A stretch of 64,000 bases of DNA from Bacteroidota bacterium (GTDB taxonomy: Bacteria; Bacteroidota; Bacteroidia; 2-12-FULL-35-15): the NCBI GenBank assembly GCA_947469885.1, contig CANIQT010000006.1:62001-126000 (forward strand). Direction: 5' to 3'. Every line of letters starts with the position of its first letter. The stretch's first letter is position 1. A model generated the notes under the pieces. It saw only the letters and a program-made list of their open reading frames with translations, had not been told where the DNA came from and searched no databases. Both the position numbers and the translations under genes were made by a program. Of the stretch, positions 41,515 through 50,158 are shown in pieces.

Positions 41515-41580
41515 TTAAAAATAGCCAACAAAACAAAAGAGGACAAAGAAATGTCTGCTTTTGTTTATGGGCTATTTTTA
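41515..41580. terminator. Long imperfect hairpin terminator after ardC
   Basis: AAAATAGCC...GGCTATTTT with internal AACAAAAG/CTTTTGTT and GACA/TGTC pairing; T-runs on both strands. The rest of 41460-41716 shows no gene. Confidence 0.7.
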
Positions 41581-41716
41581 ACGTTTCTTTATTGTTAAAG
41601 GGAAAGTGCCATCAGGTTATTAATTAAACGAATTAGGGCTTCTAATAGCTTTTTAAAGGACGTTTTTACCTCAGATGGAATGACAATTAATTTAACCAAA
41701 TAAAAATTATTATTTA

Positions 41717-42007
41717 ATGCTCAAACTAAAACTACTTTATCTTTTTATCAGAACCATTAATTTCTTTTATTCAAATGTAGGATACCGAATTTTGCATTCT
41801 TTTTTCGCAGCTATATTTGGCTATTGTTTTGGGTACTGGAATTTCTATTACCTCTCCCTCAGAATGGTTTATTTCCTTTTTTGTTACTTTCTATTTTTAG
41901 AATTTGTAAGCATTTTATTTTTTAACCCTAAAATAAGTTACAGATTAGGCTTGCAAATATTAGAGGAAATTAAAGAACAAATTGAGAGAAAAAGGCAAAA
42001 GAATTAA
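41717..42007 (+). CDS. Small membrane protein of unknown function
   Basis: 96 residues, aromatic-rich, with about three hydrophobic stretches up to residue 72 and a charged helical tail (EEIKEQIERKRQKN). No family recognised and no array promoter module. It overlaps the opposing gene by 4 bp. Confidence 0.5.
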   Translation: MLKLKLLYLFIRTINFFYSNVGYRILHSFFAAIFGYCFGYWNFYYLSLRMVYFLFCYFLFLEFVSILFFNPKISYRLGLQILEEIKEQIERKRQKN

Positions 42008-42357
42008 CGGTTCGCATCAGATACTTTTCGCCAGAAGGAAAGACAAAAATCTGTCTGGTAATATGTTCTGTTTTTATACTTGTAAATCGGCACGTTATTT
42101 AATGTCTTTAACAGCCTGTGAAGGTTGGTAGAAGGAAGCATAGCTATTTCACAAAAGCTGCTCCAGTCAAAAAAATAGTCGGTTACAGTCCCATCGTTAA
42201 CATAAAGCATCGGAAAAGAACATTTCATTTGGTTGTTGGAATTTATTTCTATTGCCATTTTTTTATCTATAAATAGTATAAAAAATTCCCTTCCTGGCGA
42301 TTTTAGAATAATTTCGTTGGTTGAATTTTTAAATTTGAAACGGCTCCCAATCTCCAC
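42004..42357 (-). CDS. Unknown protein, 117 residues
   Basis: Beta-rich N-terminal half (FKFKNSTNEIILKSPGREFFI) and a helix-turn-helix-like stretch (SSFCEIAMLPSTNLHRLLKTLNN, partial). The latter could be a DNA-binding segment, but I do not recognise a family. Confidence 0.5.
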   Translation of the reverse strand: MEIGSRFKFKNSTNEIILKSPGREFFILFIDKKMAIEINSNNQMKCSFPMLYVNDGTVTDYFFDWSSFCEIAMLPSTNLHRLLKTLNNVPIYKYKNRTYYQTDFCLSFWRKVSDANR

Positions 42358-42412
42358 TGCGAGCTAAATACCATTTGGTGAGGAATGATTAATCTTTGAA
42401 TCAAGATATAGC

Positions 42413-42692
42413 AACTCTCCCTGTTACTCTATTTTTAGAATTGTAACTCTCCCTGTTACTCTATTTTTAGAATGGAAGGGAATGAACTATTCCTAAATTT
42501 GGTATCAAATACAAGCCACATTTCGTAACTCTCCCTGGACGATGGTTCTTAATTAAGGGTTTTACTGGCTTATTTTAGTAGCGACAATAGGAGGTCTAAA
42601 TTAGGGCTTAAATAGGGGGTCAATTAAATACAATAACCCCTCCCTATTCCTTTCAAGAAAACTACGTGTGGATTTTACTCTATTTTTAGAAT
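42413..42692. repeat. 32-bp direct repeats and TTACTCTATTTTTAGAAT boxes
   Basis: AACTCTCCCTGTTACTCTAT with following TTTTAGAAT occurs twice in tandem with a 32-bp period (42413, 42445). The left half recurs at 42527 (AACTCTCCCTG) and the right half at 42675-42692. They fill the gene-free stretch 42358-42735 upstream of the next gene and look like binding sites for a DNA-binding protein. Confidence 0.75.
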
Positions 42693-42735
42693 AAACTACT
42701 ATTTATTTATAAAAGAAATTAACCAGAAATACACT

Positions 42736-43305
42736 ATGAAAAAACAGAAGAAATACAGCCACCACCTATACCTAAGCCCAATAGAATTTAAAGACATTAC
42801 TGCGATGGTTGGGGATATTGAATTTGATATTAAATTACTTATTTCGTATCCAGAAAAAAGTTTTAATGCCGTTTATATAGATGAAGTAAATCAATCAAAA
42901 GAACTGACTCATTTAAACAGAAGGGGAACCATTAAGGACATTGTTTTAGCAATGGAAGAACACGGGCTATTAGTTTCAGAATATATTCTTGAGAACGAAT
43001 CACTGGCTATTAGGATACAATCCATTGTTGGTGGTGATTTGTTCTTTGAAAAATTTACAATAGCTGGAATAGACATGTGGGGCAAACTGGCTTCAAGCTA
43101 CCTCATTGAAACAGGAATAGAACTAAAACCTGGAGTAGTTTATGACATTCCAGAAGCAACAACGATACCCATTCCAATTAAGAGTATAGTAGATAAACAC
43201 TACTTATTTTATTACTTGCTTGACCTACAAAAACGTGAAATAGATGGAGAGATTAGCTCAGTGGATAAGGATAGGGTTTACTTCCACACCGTAAAAGTAG
43301 CTTAA
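42736..43305 (+). CDS. Unknown protein of the replicon-like segment, 189 residues
   Basis: Soluble alpha/beta protein (HHLYLSPIEFKDITAMVGD start; hydrophobic LASSYLIETGIELKPGVVYDIP middle). No family recognised. It lies between two blocks of direct repeats and 562 bp before the 612-residue protein, so it may be a regulator or accessory of replication (inference). Confidence 0.55.
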   Translation: MKKQKKYSHHLYLSPIEFKDITAMVGDIEFDIKLLISYPEKSFNAVYIDEVNQSKELTHLNRRGTIKDIVLAMEEHGLLVSEYILENESLAIRIQSIVGGDLFFEKFTIAGIDMWGKLASSYLIETGIELKPGVVYDIPEATTIPIPIKSIVDKHYLFYYLLDLQKREIDGEISSVDKDRVYFHTVKVA

Positions 43306-43408
43306 TAAACCCATCAGGGCTTAGGATATTTTTACTGGCAGGGGAATAGTACTTACTTTTTTCTTTCTCTTTCTTTCCTTATTGCAAAAAGACAAGTGGT
43401 TTAAAAGG

Positions 43409-43640
43409 TATAATCGCTTTCTTTCTTTTCTCCTTAAAAAAGGATAAGATGTGTATAAGGTATTAGCACTTTCTTTGTTTTCTCATTTAAAAAGGATAAG
43501 GTGTGTATAAGTTATTAGCACTTTCTTTCTTTTCTCTTTAAAAAAGGATAAGGTGTGTATAAAGTATAATCACTTTCTTCTTTTCTCCTTTAAAAAGGAT
43601 AAGGTGTGTACAAGGTATTACCACTTTCTTTCTTTTCAGC
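43409..43640. repeat. 52-bp direct repeats, about 4.5 copies
   Basis: Successive units of about 52 bp share ACTTTCTTTCTTTTCTC followed by TTTAAAAAAGGATAAGGTGT and GTATAAGGTATTA-like bases; the last unit is cut after the pyrimidine tract. Flanking 43306-43408 is pyrimidine-rich. Position upstream of a candidate replication protein makes these iteron-like, but function is unproven. Not a CRISPR: there are no unique spacers. Confidence 0.85.
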
Positions 43641-43751
43641 TGAAAGGAATTCACTTTCTCTATCATTCTTTGCTTATTACTTAAATAAATTTTGTTTTCA
43701 CTTCAGGTTTTTGTATATTAGTACATATTTATTAGAGGTTATATCGTTTTA

Positions 43752-43852
43752 AGAGGAACAGGGGTATAGCCATATTAGGGAATCGGATTAGTTTTACAAT
43801 TAATTATATAGCCCACCAATTATAGAAGTTCCTCTCTATTTTTTGGTGGGCT
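43752..43852 (+). promoter_or_regulatory. Structured leader of the 612-residue gene with possible pseudoknot
   Basis: AGCCCACCAA (43810-43819) pairs perfectly with TTGGTGGGCT (43843-43852), ending 16 nt before the ATG. The hairpin loop contains GTTCCTCT (43828-43835), the exact complement of AGAGGAAC at 43752-43759. The two pairings could coexist as a pseudoknot, resembling translational control of plasmid replication genes. Confidence 0.55.
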
Positions 43853-43867
43853 TATTATTTATACACA

Positions 43868-45706
43868 ATGGAAATAAATTTTAATAAAACAGAAACAATG
43901 GAATTGGGGTTAATGAACAACTTTAATGTGGGTTATGATATTACATATAACCCAAATAAACCTATTAAGGTTTTTAATAAATCAGCAAAAATGGAGTTGG
44001 ATTTAATGAACAACATGAATATTGGGAATAATCAAATCTATATACCTTGGGAATTATGTTCCGCATTTAATAAATCAGAAATATTAGAGAAAGAGTCAAG
44101 TAACAAATTTAATAAGGACTATAATGTCATTTATGAATCAAATGAAACTAAAGTTGTAGCAAATCAAATATCAAATCAATTAAGTCAATTTAATAAACTT
44201 AATACTAATTCAATGTTTTGTTTGCTCCCAAAAGAAGAAATTCCAATAATAGCAAGTATTGTAGAGGAAAATGATAGGGATGTTTCTGCGCAACTTGCGC
44301 TATTTTACGAAACCGATTACAGTATATTAATTCCTAAGAAAACCGAATACGTAGTAAGGAAATATCTTGACACTGATACTTTAGAATCAATACACCCAGA
44401 TGGAGAAACTGCAATTGAACTTTGCCTTTTAATGCTTAGTAATTTGACTGACACCTATTTCAGGATGCAGGGGCTTATCTATGAATCAGGGGATAATTAT
44501 TGGGAATACCGCAGCATTGAAACAGAACTGGATGGATGGAAGTCTCTTTACTCTGTAAATTTGAGGCAACAACTACTTTATTCAGATAATACTTATATAA
44601 AGGTGAGGGAAGCTTTATGTGAGGGAACAAATAATGGCCCGATAATGGAATGTGATTATGTAAAAGAAATTGATGAGAAGTGCTATTTATATCGCCTGGG
44701 AGACAATTATCGTGGCAGAGGAGTGGAAACCTATCAAATTAAGTCAGAGTTCGTCCAAGGGCTTTTTAAAAGGCAACATGACCATAAAATAGATGGATGC
44801 CTCAGAAATCCTATTGCCAGAAATTTATTGATAATGCAAGAGAGAATAACGCTCCCTACAAAGCAGGAAATTATCAAAGAAGCCAAAAGGTTAATAAAAT
44901 TAGGGCATAAGACAAAAAGCGGCAAGCGGCTTACATTCCTTAACAAACATACAAAAGAATATTTTAAAGACCATGAAAACAGGAGTTTTGTGGAAGACAG
45001 TCTAAAAATATTTGACTACTTAACCCAGAAGAATGGGCTCTGGACACCGCACATTGGTGGAGAAGGTAGTGGGGGAAGGATAGTTGATTCATTTACATTA
45101 ATGCCCTCTTGGATTCGTAACTTATGCCTGATTAATGGAAAAAAACTGACAGAAGTTGACTATTGCTGCCTTCACCCTAATATTGCAATAAATACATACG
45201 AAGGGAATAAAGGTTTCATCACTCATAAGGCTGTTGCTGAAGAAATAAAATTTAGGGAATTGCTTGAGAACGTTGAGTTAGCGATACTATTAGAAGAAGA
45301 CAATATCACTTTACCTAAAACAAAAAAAGAAATTGAGGAAGAAAGTGAATTCCTTGCTCTGATAAAAGGGGAGCACCTATCTTTTTTTAACAAGGAATGG
45401 TATCAAATGATGCAATCCCCTCTATTTGATTATTACTCAGGGACAGAGCCGACAATGATGTCAAACATATACTTTGATAAGGCAGAGAGCGAATTTGGAC
45501 ACAAAGCAACATGCAGAAGACTTTTTAAGAAAGAAGTAGAAATAATGAGCGATGTGGTTAGCAGATTAAACGAAAGGGGAATATATGTTGGATACATCTA
45601 TGATGCCCTCTTTTGCACTCCAGAAGAAGCAGAGATAGTTAAAAATGTAATGGATGAAGTAGCTATGTTACACGGAGTGAAGACGACAGCAAAATATAAG
45701 TTATAA
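43868..45706 (+). CDS. Candidate replication protein with three 31-residue repeats and palm-like motifs
   Basis: 612 residues. Residues 5-97 are three repeats of exactly 31 residues, each starting FNK and, in the first two, followed by MEL-LMNN. The middle is helical. The C-terminal part has LTEVDYCCLHPNIAI (about 437-451), reminiscent of polymerase motif A (D-x-x-S-L-Y/H-P), and GIYVGYIYDALFCTPEE (about 575-591), like a motif C Asp in a hairpin. I do not recognise a named family; replication enzyme is inference from motifs plus upstream iteron-like repeats and structured leader. Confidence 0.5.
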   Translation: MEINFNKTETMELGLMNNFNVGYDITYNPNKPIKVFNKSAKMELDLMNNMNIGNNQIYIPWELCSAFNKSEILEKESSNKFNKDYNVIYESNETKVVANQISNQLSQFNKLNTNSMFCLLPKEEIPIIASIVEENDRDVSAQLALFYETDYSILIPKKTEYVVRKYLDTDTLESIHPDGETAIELCLLMLSNLTDTYFRMQGLIYESGDNYWEYRSIETELDGWKSLYSVNLRQQLLYSDNTYIKVREALCEGTNNGPIMECDYVKEIDEKCYLYRLGDNYRGRGVETYQIKSEFVQGLFKRQHDHKIDGCLRNPIARNLLIMQERITLPTKQEIIKEAKRLIKLGHKTKSGKRLTFLNKHTKEYFKDHENRSFVEDSLKIFDYLTQKNGLWTPHIGGEGSGGRIVDSFTLMPSWIRNLCLINGKKLTEVDYCCLHPNIAINTYEGNKGFITHKAVAEEIKFRELLENVELAILLEEDNITLPKTKKEIEEESEFLALIKGEHLSFFNKEWYQMMQSPLFDYYSGTEPTMMSNIYFDKAESEFGHKATCRRLFKKEVEIMSDVVSRLNERGIYVGYIYDALFCTPEEAEIVKNVMDEVAMLHGVKTTAKYKL

Positions 45707-45707
45707 G

Positions 45708-46052
45708 TTAACTGTTGTCGCCAAACCCCAATTCAGTAGTAATAAATACAGATTGAATCACGTTTACAAATATGTTTAAGCTGGCTCCTTTGCTAACCAA
45801 ATCTTCGTATTCACGAAGAATATAATTCGGTCTATTGTTGCTAATTGCGCTGAAGATAAGCTTACCACTTTCTGAATAGAAAAAGTTGTCTGTCTCCCCA
45901 TCCTCAAAGAATTCCCATGTGAGCACCCTGCAAGGTTGTTTCTTCCCTTCCTGTGTCATAATAAAACCGTCTGATACTTGTCCAATCTTATAGATTTTTC
46001 CTCTTCTCAGAAGGGCTACACTCCCACCGTCATTGCTTAAAATTTCTATCAT
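45708..46052 (-). CDS. Unknown protein, 114 residues
   Basis: Begins with a beta-rich barrel-like stretch (SVALLRRGKIYKIGQVSDGFI) and ends with a helix. No family recognised. Convergent with the 612-residue gene, one base apart. Confidence 0.5.
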   Translation of the reverse strand: MIEILSNDGGSVALLRRGKIYKIGQVSDGFIMTQEGKKQPCRVLTWEFFEDGETDNFFYSESGKLIFSAISNNRPNYILREYEDLVSKGASLNIFVNVIQSVFITTELGFGDNS

Positions 46053-46304
46053 AATATTTTACTATAATTAGTTTGATTTTCCTTAAAAAGCAGAATTTGT
46101 AGGATTTTTTATAGTAAAACAATATATATTTATTGACGTACTTATTAATAGGGAAAAGATTGTCATTAACTGATTAAAATGGAGTGGGGGTTAAGGTAAT
46201 TTCAAAAATTATGCAAAATAATTAACCGTATTGCCATTTTTTTCTTTTTCATCCTTTCGGGAATAATATCAAAGCCCCGGAGAAAAATTCTGCGAAACTT
46301 ATCT

Positions 46305-46499
46305 TTAACCCAAATTTAATAAAACATACCAAATTATATCCTGAAATATTCCAATTTTAGTTTCATAATTGTACGTCAGTGAGCATAAGACTTCGCTTTC
46401 TATAGCAAGTTTCTCCGGGATAAACCCATATTCTTTTCTTAAACTTACAATCCCATCAATAAGTTTATCAAGATTCTTTCTCAATCTCTCTAAAAACAA
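46305..46499 (-). CDS. Possible 64-residue protein
   Basis: Short amphipathic frame (MFLERLRKNLDKLIDGIVSLRKEYG). No family, no promoter module, gene-poor surroundings. Could be spurious. Confidence 0.3.
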   Translation of the reverse strand: MFLERLRKNLDKLIDGIVSLRKEYGFIPEKLAIESEVLCSLTYNYETKIGIFQDIIWYVLLNLG

Positions 46500-46547
46500 A
46501 TAAAAACTGAAGATGTTTTGAGAAACAAGTAAAAGCCAACTTTAGGG

Positions 46548-46961
46548 TTATAGCCAACTTCCTTTCTCTTTCCTATTTTTTTTGACCGCTGACAAAAAAG
46601 ATTTAATATCTCCGCCTAGTTTTTGAAAAAGAACAAAGTGTTTTTCAATTTTTTCAGTAAGTGAAGCAGTTAATCCTATATTAATCAATGCCTTTAAAAA
46701 TTCCTCTTTTATTAGGAAATCAACAATTACTTCTCCAATAACTTCCACAAACGGATGCACATTGACACACTCAATCTTTCCATCAATCATAAACGGAAGT
46801 TTTCCAACTAAATCTTCGTAATCAAGTTTTGATAGTAATTCTAATTCCTCATTTGTTAGGTTAATCCCATCCTCTTTAAATTTAATTCTATCAATTAAAA
46901 ATTCGCTATTTGTTAATTTTGTTAAATAATAATCTACAGCCTTTAGTTCAATTTTTTTCAT
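46548..46961 (-). CDS. Unknown helical protein, 137 residues
   Basis: Acidic, largely helical (EELELLSKLDYEDLVGKLPFMIDGKIE, in part) with a basic C-terminus (KKNRKEKGSW). No family recognised. First of a co-directional run leading to the integrase. Confidence 0.5.
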   Translation of the reverse strand: MKKIELKAVDYYLTKLTNSEFLIDRIKFKEDGINLTNEELELLSKLDYEDLVGKLPFMIDGKIECVNVHPFVEVIGEVIVDFLIKEEFLKALINIGLTASLTEKIEKHFVLFQKLGGDIKSFLSAVKKNRKEKGSWL

Positions 46962-47005
46962 TTTTTTTATTTTTTTATTGTTGACAAATACTCATTTAAT
47001 TCGTT

Positions 47006-47257
47006 TTATCCAATAACGGAAAAGGAAAATACAATTCCATTATCTCTTTTAGTATAACATTTAATTTTTTTGCAGTTAATGCCAATGAGATTGTTTTCGG
47101 TGGTTCTGGTCAAGGAAATATTTTCAGAGAAAATATAATTTTCTTTAACACTACATATACGAATGTCAGTTTCTAAAGCAGAAATTTTGCCAGTACAAAT
47201 AAGTTCCAACAAATCCAGACTAATGGAGTAGGAGTGTTTTGATGTCTCAATTTTCAT
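47006..47257 (-). CDS. Unknown small protein, 83 residues
   Basis: Beta-rich, Cys/Lys-containing (NLIGINCKKIKCYTKRD). No family recognised. Lies 9 bp after the excisionase-like gene, in the same direction. Confidence 0.45.
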   Translation of the reverse strand: MKIETSKHSYSISLDLLELICTGKISALETDIRICSVKENYIFSENISLTRTTENNLIGINCKKIKCYTKRDNGIVFSFSVIG

Positions 47258-47266
47258 TTGCCTGTA

Positions 47267-47566
47267 TTACTTAAGGAGTGCAGGAACTAAATTGTTATTA
47301 AGGATGTCAATAATTTCCGCCTGTGGGTAAAAATAAGTTACTCCAAGTTTGGTGAATGGGATTTCCCTTTTGAATCTCATATCCTTTAATTTGTTTTCGG
47401 ATACGCCCAGAAATTTAAGAACTTCACGGGTTCTTAAATACTTTTTGGCTGGTGTTGCGGCTGGCTTGTATGCGGTTACAGCAGCCACTAATTGTTCAAC
47501 TTCTTTCCTGATTCTTTCTTCTGCCTGTTGCAGGTCTTGTTTTGTGGCAATTTCGTTTTGCGTCAT
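47267..47566 (-). CDS. Excisionase-like HTH protein with N-terminal coiled coil
   Basis: 99 residues: coiled coil (QQAEERIRKEVEQLVAAV), then a MerR/HTH_17-like winged domain (YLRTREVLKFLGVSENKLKDMR, in part, and ITFTKLGVTYFYPQAEIIDIL-like recognition segment). Proteins of this type act as recombination directionality factors beside Bacteroidetes integrases. It fits excision control here; function is inferred. Confidence 0.75.
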   Translation of the reverse strand: MTQNEIATKQDLQQAEERIRKEVEQLVAAVTAYKPAATPAKKYLRTREVLKFLGVSENKLKDMRFKREIPFTKLGVTYFYPQAEIIDILNNNLVPALLK

Positions 47567-47628
47567 AATTTTTTGTTTTTAAAAGTTATGAGCAAAGTTA
47601 TGACAGGGAAAAGGTAACTGTAGGGCTG

Positions 47629-47644
47629 TTACCTTTTGGTTACC
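47629..47644. repeat. Integrase-region direct repeat, copy 1
   Basis: TTACCTTTTGGTTACC, identical to 49704-49719. A further GGTAAC lies at 47613-47618. Candidate recombinase arm or regulator sites. Confidence 0.6.
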
Positions 47645-48251
47645 CTTTTTTTAGTTTGTCCTGTTCAATGGGTGCAGGCATATTTAGGTCATCTTTAATT
47701 AAGGTGATTTTTTCTTTTAAAAAATCAAGCCCTTTTTCTATTTCTGTAATAAGATGGTCCTTTTCTTTATCATAATAGAATTTTTGAGTTTTTCTTGTTG
47801 GGAGCTTTGCTCTCATTTTTGACAAAGCAATTTTCACATTCTTTATTTCAACGAATTTTCCAACCTTATAAGATTTGCAAGAACTTTCTAAAAACTCTGC
47901 AAAATTGGCTTGTTTATAAAAGTCTGTTATACCTGCATTTTGTAAACACCAAAAAAGAATTACTACTTCTATTTGACTTAAATTAAATTCTATTGGCAGA
48001 GGGGCATATTGCAATGGCATTTCATCAGCATGTATAACTAAAGGAATGGCGGAAACTGTATTTCCACTTTCTATTACCTGAACCATTGGCGTATCAAAAT
48101 GGTTCCTGTTGAGGTAATTAATCCCACATTCGCATTTATTAATTATACTGCTTAAAATTTGGGTAAGAAAAGAAATGAGAAACCTTTTTTTGGGTTCCTC
48201 ATTCTTTGGAATAAGTGTTTTGGGTATTTCAGTAGTTTGGTTGCTTGGCAT
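47640..48251 (-). CDS. Unknown protein with RteC-like C-terminal part, 203 residues
   Basis: The central SQIEVVILFWCLQNAGITDFYKQANFAEFLESSC, followed by a lysine-rich KMRAKLPTRKTQKFYYDK, loosely resembles the RteC regulator domain of Bacteroides conjugative transposons. The resemblance is weak and not decisive. Located directly downstream of the integrase. Confidence 0.5.
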   Translation of the reverse strand: MPSNQTTEIPKTLIPKNEEPKKRFLISFLTQILSSIINKCECGINYLNRNHFDTPMVQVIESGNTVSAIPLVIHADEMPLQYAPLPIEFNLSQIEVVILFWCLQNAGITDFYKQANFAEFLESSCKSYKVGKFVEIKNVKIALSKMRAKLPTRKTQKFYYDKEKDHLITEIEKGLDFLKEKITLIKDDLNMPAPIEQDKLKKG

Positions 48252-48353
48252 AACTTCATTTTGAATTTATACGAATTTGAGCCCCAACAGTTTCAGAAAA
48301 AGTGGCAAAAAGGGCTATTTTAGCCATTTTTTAACTTTTATTAACAAATAAAC

Positions 48354-49631
48354 CTAACCTGCAATAGCCGAATTTATCGGCAAAACTAGTGTTTGTGGTT
48401 TTTCTTTCTGCTCCATCCTTTCTTTTAGCTTTAACATTTCCTGACTAACAATATTATCTCTGATTTTAGCATAATGCTGTGTTTGTGTGATTCTTAAATG
48501 TCCCATCATTTTACTAACAGCTTCAAGGGAAACTCCATTGGCAAGAGTTACTGTTGTTGCAAAAGTATGTCTTGCAACATAGTGGTGTAACGTTTTATCT
48601 ATACCACATAAATCAGCGATTTCCTTTAAATATTCATTTACTTTTTGATTGGACTTCTTTGGAAATAGTGAGCCATTAACAATGCAATCGGGGTGATTTT
48701 TGTATTTTTCAATTAACTTTTTTGCCTCTGGCAAAAGTGGAACATTGGAATCCGTTTTTGTTTTTTTTCTCTTTGCAATAATCCACAACTCACCATCTAT
48801 ATAAGTTTGAACATTATTCCAGGTTAACTTTGCTACATCACACGGGGCGTAACCTGTGTAACAGGAAAATAAGAAAATATCCTTGATAGTATTTAATCTC
48901 TCGGTGCTGAAAACTTTGTTTTCAATCTTTTCCAATTCCTCCTGTGTTAAATAAACTGCATCCTCAACTATTAATTTCCCTTCATACTTTGCAAATGGGT
49001 CTTTACTCAACCAGTCATACTTAATTGCCAGATTTGTTACTTTTTTTGCTGCCTGACAATATTTAACGGTTGTGTTGTTTTTAATTTCTTTTTCGGTTCT
49101 TAAAAACATATCAAATCCATCAATGAACTCAAAATTGAGCTCGTCAAGGGCAATATCATTTGCGCCATACTTAGCTTGAATGAATGATTTTAAGTGTGTC
49201 TGTGTTGAATTAAACTTGGTTAAACTGGCTTTTGCTCCCTCTCCTCTTTTGATTTTATCAACAAATTTTAAATTGTGGTAATCGAATGCTTCCATGTAGG
49301 TTTTGGAGTTTGCTTTTGCAAAAGTTTCTTTTCCTAAAAAAACATTTTTCAGGTTCTCGGCTGTTAATTCAACTTCTGAATTAATCATTTCTTTGCCTTT
49401 GGAATTAATCTGAATTCTGATTCGGTTTAGCTCGTCCCGAATAATAACATCTGCGGGAATTCGGGCTAATTTTAGTTGTTTGGTTTCTTTCCATCTCTTT
49501 TCATCTATCCATTGAAGAGTAGAAAATGTTGTTTTTGTTCCCTCTGTGATAATGCGGGTATAAATTGGGACTTGTCCCAAAGGATTGATTTTGTCTTTTT
49601 TTACATAGAACGTAAGATTAATTTTTTTCAT
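48354..49631 (-). CDS. Tyrosine recombinase (site-specific integrase)
   Basis: 425 residues: N-terminal arm-binding domain, SAM-like core-binding domain and catalytic domain with HHYVARHTFATT, MGHLRITQTQHYAKI (nucleophile Tyr about 387). The usual first Arg motif (TGLR) reads TGYAPCDV, as in many Bacteroidetes mobile-element integrases that lack that Arg. It lies 284 bp from the 3' end of tRNA-Ser, the classical arrangement for integration into a tRNA gene. Confidence 0.9.
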   Translation of the reverse strand: MKKINLTFYVKKDKINPLGQVPIYTRIITEGTKTTFSTLQWIDEKRWKETKQLKLARIPADVIIRDELNRIRIQINSKGKEMINSEVELTAENLKNVFLGKETFAKANSKTYMEAFDYHNLKFVDKIKRGEGAKASLTKFNSTQTHLKSFIQAKYGANDIALDELNFEFIDGFDMFLRTEKEIKNNTTVKYCQAAKKVTNLAIKYDWLSKDPFAKYEGKLIVEDAVYLTQEELEKIENKVFSTERLNTIKDIFLFSCYTGYAPCDVAKLTWNNVQTYIDGELWIIAKRKKTKTDSNVPLLPEAKKLIEKYKNHPDCIVNGSLFPKKSNQKVNEYLKEIADLCGIDKTLHHYVARHTFATTVTLANGVSLEAVSKMMGHLRITQTQHYAKIRDNIVSQEMLKLKERMEQKEKPQTLVLPINSAIAG

Positions 49632-49703
49632 TGCTTTAAAATTCTGTTGTTAAACATTTATTTATTGCAAATTTCCTTCAAATAAAAAGTAATGAAAAGT
49701 AAA

Positions 49704-49806
49704 TTACCTTTTGGTTACCTTCTTTTGTAACCATTAATATTGTTACATTTCAAGAAAAAAGTTACCCTCGGAGCTGTTTTTTATGAGGGTAACTTTTTAG
49801 GGTAAC
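49704..49806. repeat. GTTACC-box cluster between integrase and tRNA-Ser
   Basis: TTACCTTTTGGTTACC (49704-49719), GTAACC (49727-49732), the inverted pair GTTACCCTC (49761-49769) and GAGGGTAAC (49785-49793), and AGGGTAAC (49799-49806). Together with 47613-47644 they form a set of identical hexamers around the integrase. Confidence 0.65.
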
Positions 49807-49854
49807 TCTAATAAGTGGATTTTGATATTTTTTGATGCTGTATTAAAAAACACA

Positions 49855-49884
49855 AAACCCAATGGTATTGATTCCATTGGGTTT
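49855..49884 (-). terminator. Terminator of tRNA-Ser
   Basis: AAACCCAATGG / CCATTGGGTTT is an 11-bp perfect stem with an 8-nt loop. On the minus strand it is followed by TTTTGTGTTTTTT. It lies downstream of the tRNA. Confidence 0.75.
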
Positions 49885-49915
49885 GATGTATTTTGCGGTG
49901 TTTTGATGTTGTATG

Positions 49916-50005
49916 TGGCGGAGAGAGAGGGATTCGAACCCTCGGTACCGTTTCCAGTACGACAGTTTAGCAAACTGTTCCTTTCGGCCACTCAGGCATC
50001 TCTCC
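49916..50005 (-). tRNA. tRNA-Ser (anticodon GCU), CCA encoded
   Basis: 90 nt on the minus strand. Acceptor GGAGAGA/TCTCTCC, D arm with GCCTGAGTGGCC, anticodon stem ACAGT-TTGCTAA-ACTGT giving anticodon GCU, long variable arm typical of Ser, T loop GGTTCGAATCC and genomic CCA. The 3' end faces the integrase, making it the probable attachment site (attR). No second copy of its 3' end is found elsewhere in the window. Confidence 0.95.
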
Positions 50006-50158
50006 AAAACCCCTTATTTTTTGGGAGTGCAAATGTAGAAAAAGATTTTATACTGATGGGATTATGGTGAGAATTATTTCGTTTTTTGTTTTTGTAAAAC
50101 GAAAACAGGTCAGACATTTTTGTTTGTCTGACCTGTTTAATAAATTTGATGGATAAAA

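Noticed and set aside
43409-43640. 52-bp repeats as a CRISPR array
   Set aside because: Units are directly adjacent, with no unique spacers between repeats, and no cas genes are present.
46061-46092. Further array promoter module before the gene at 45708-46052
   Set aside because: TATAATTAG and AAAAAG are present but the spacing is 28 bp and the GGTT part is missing.
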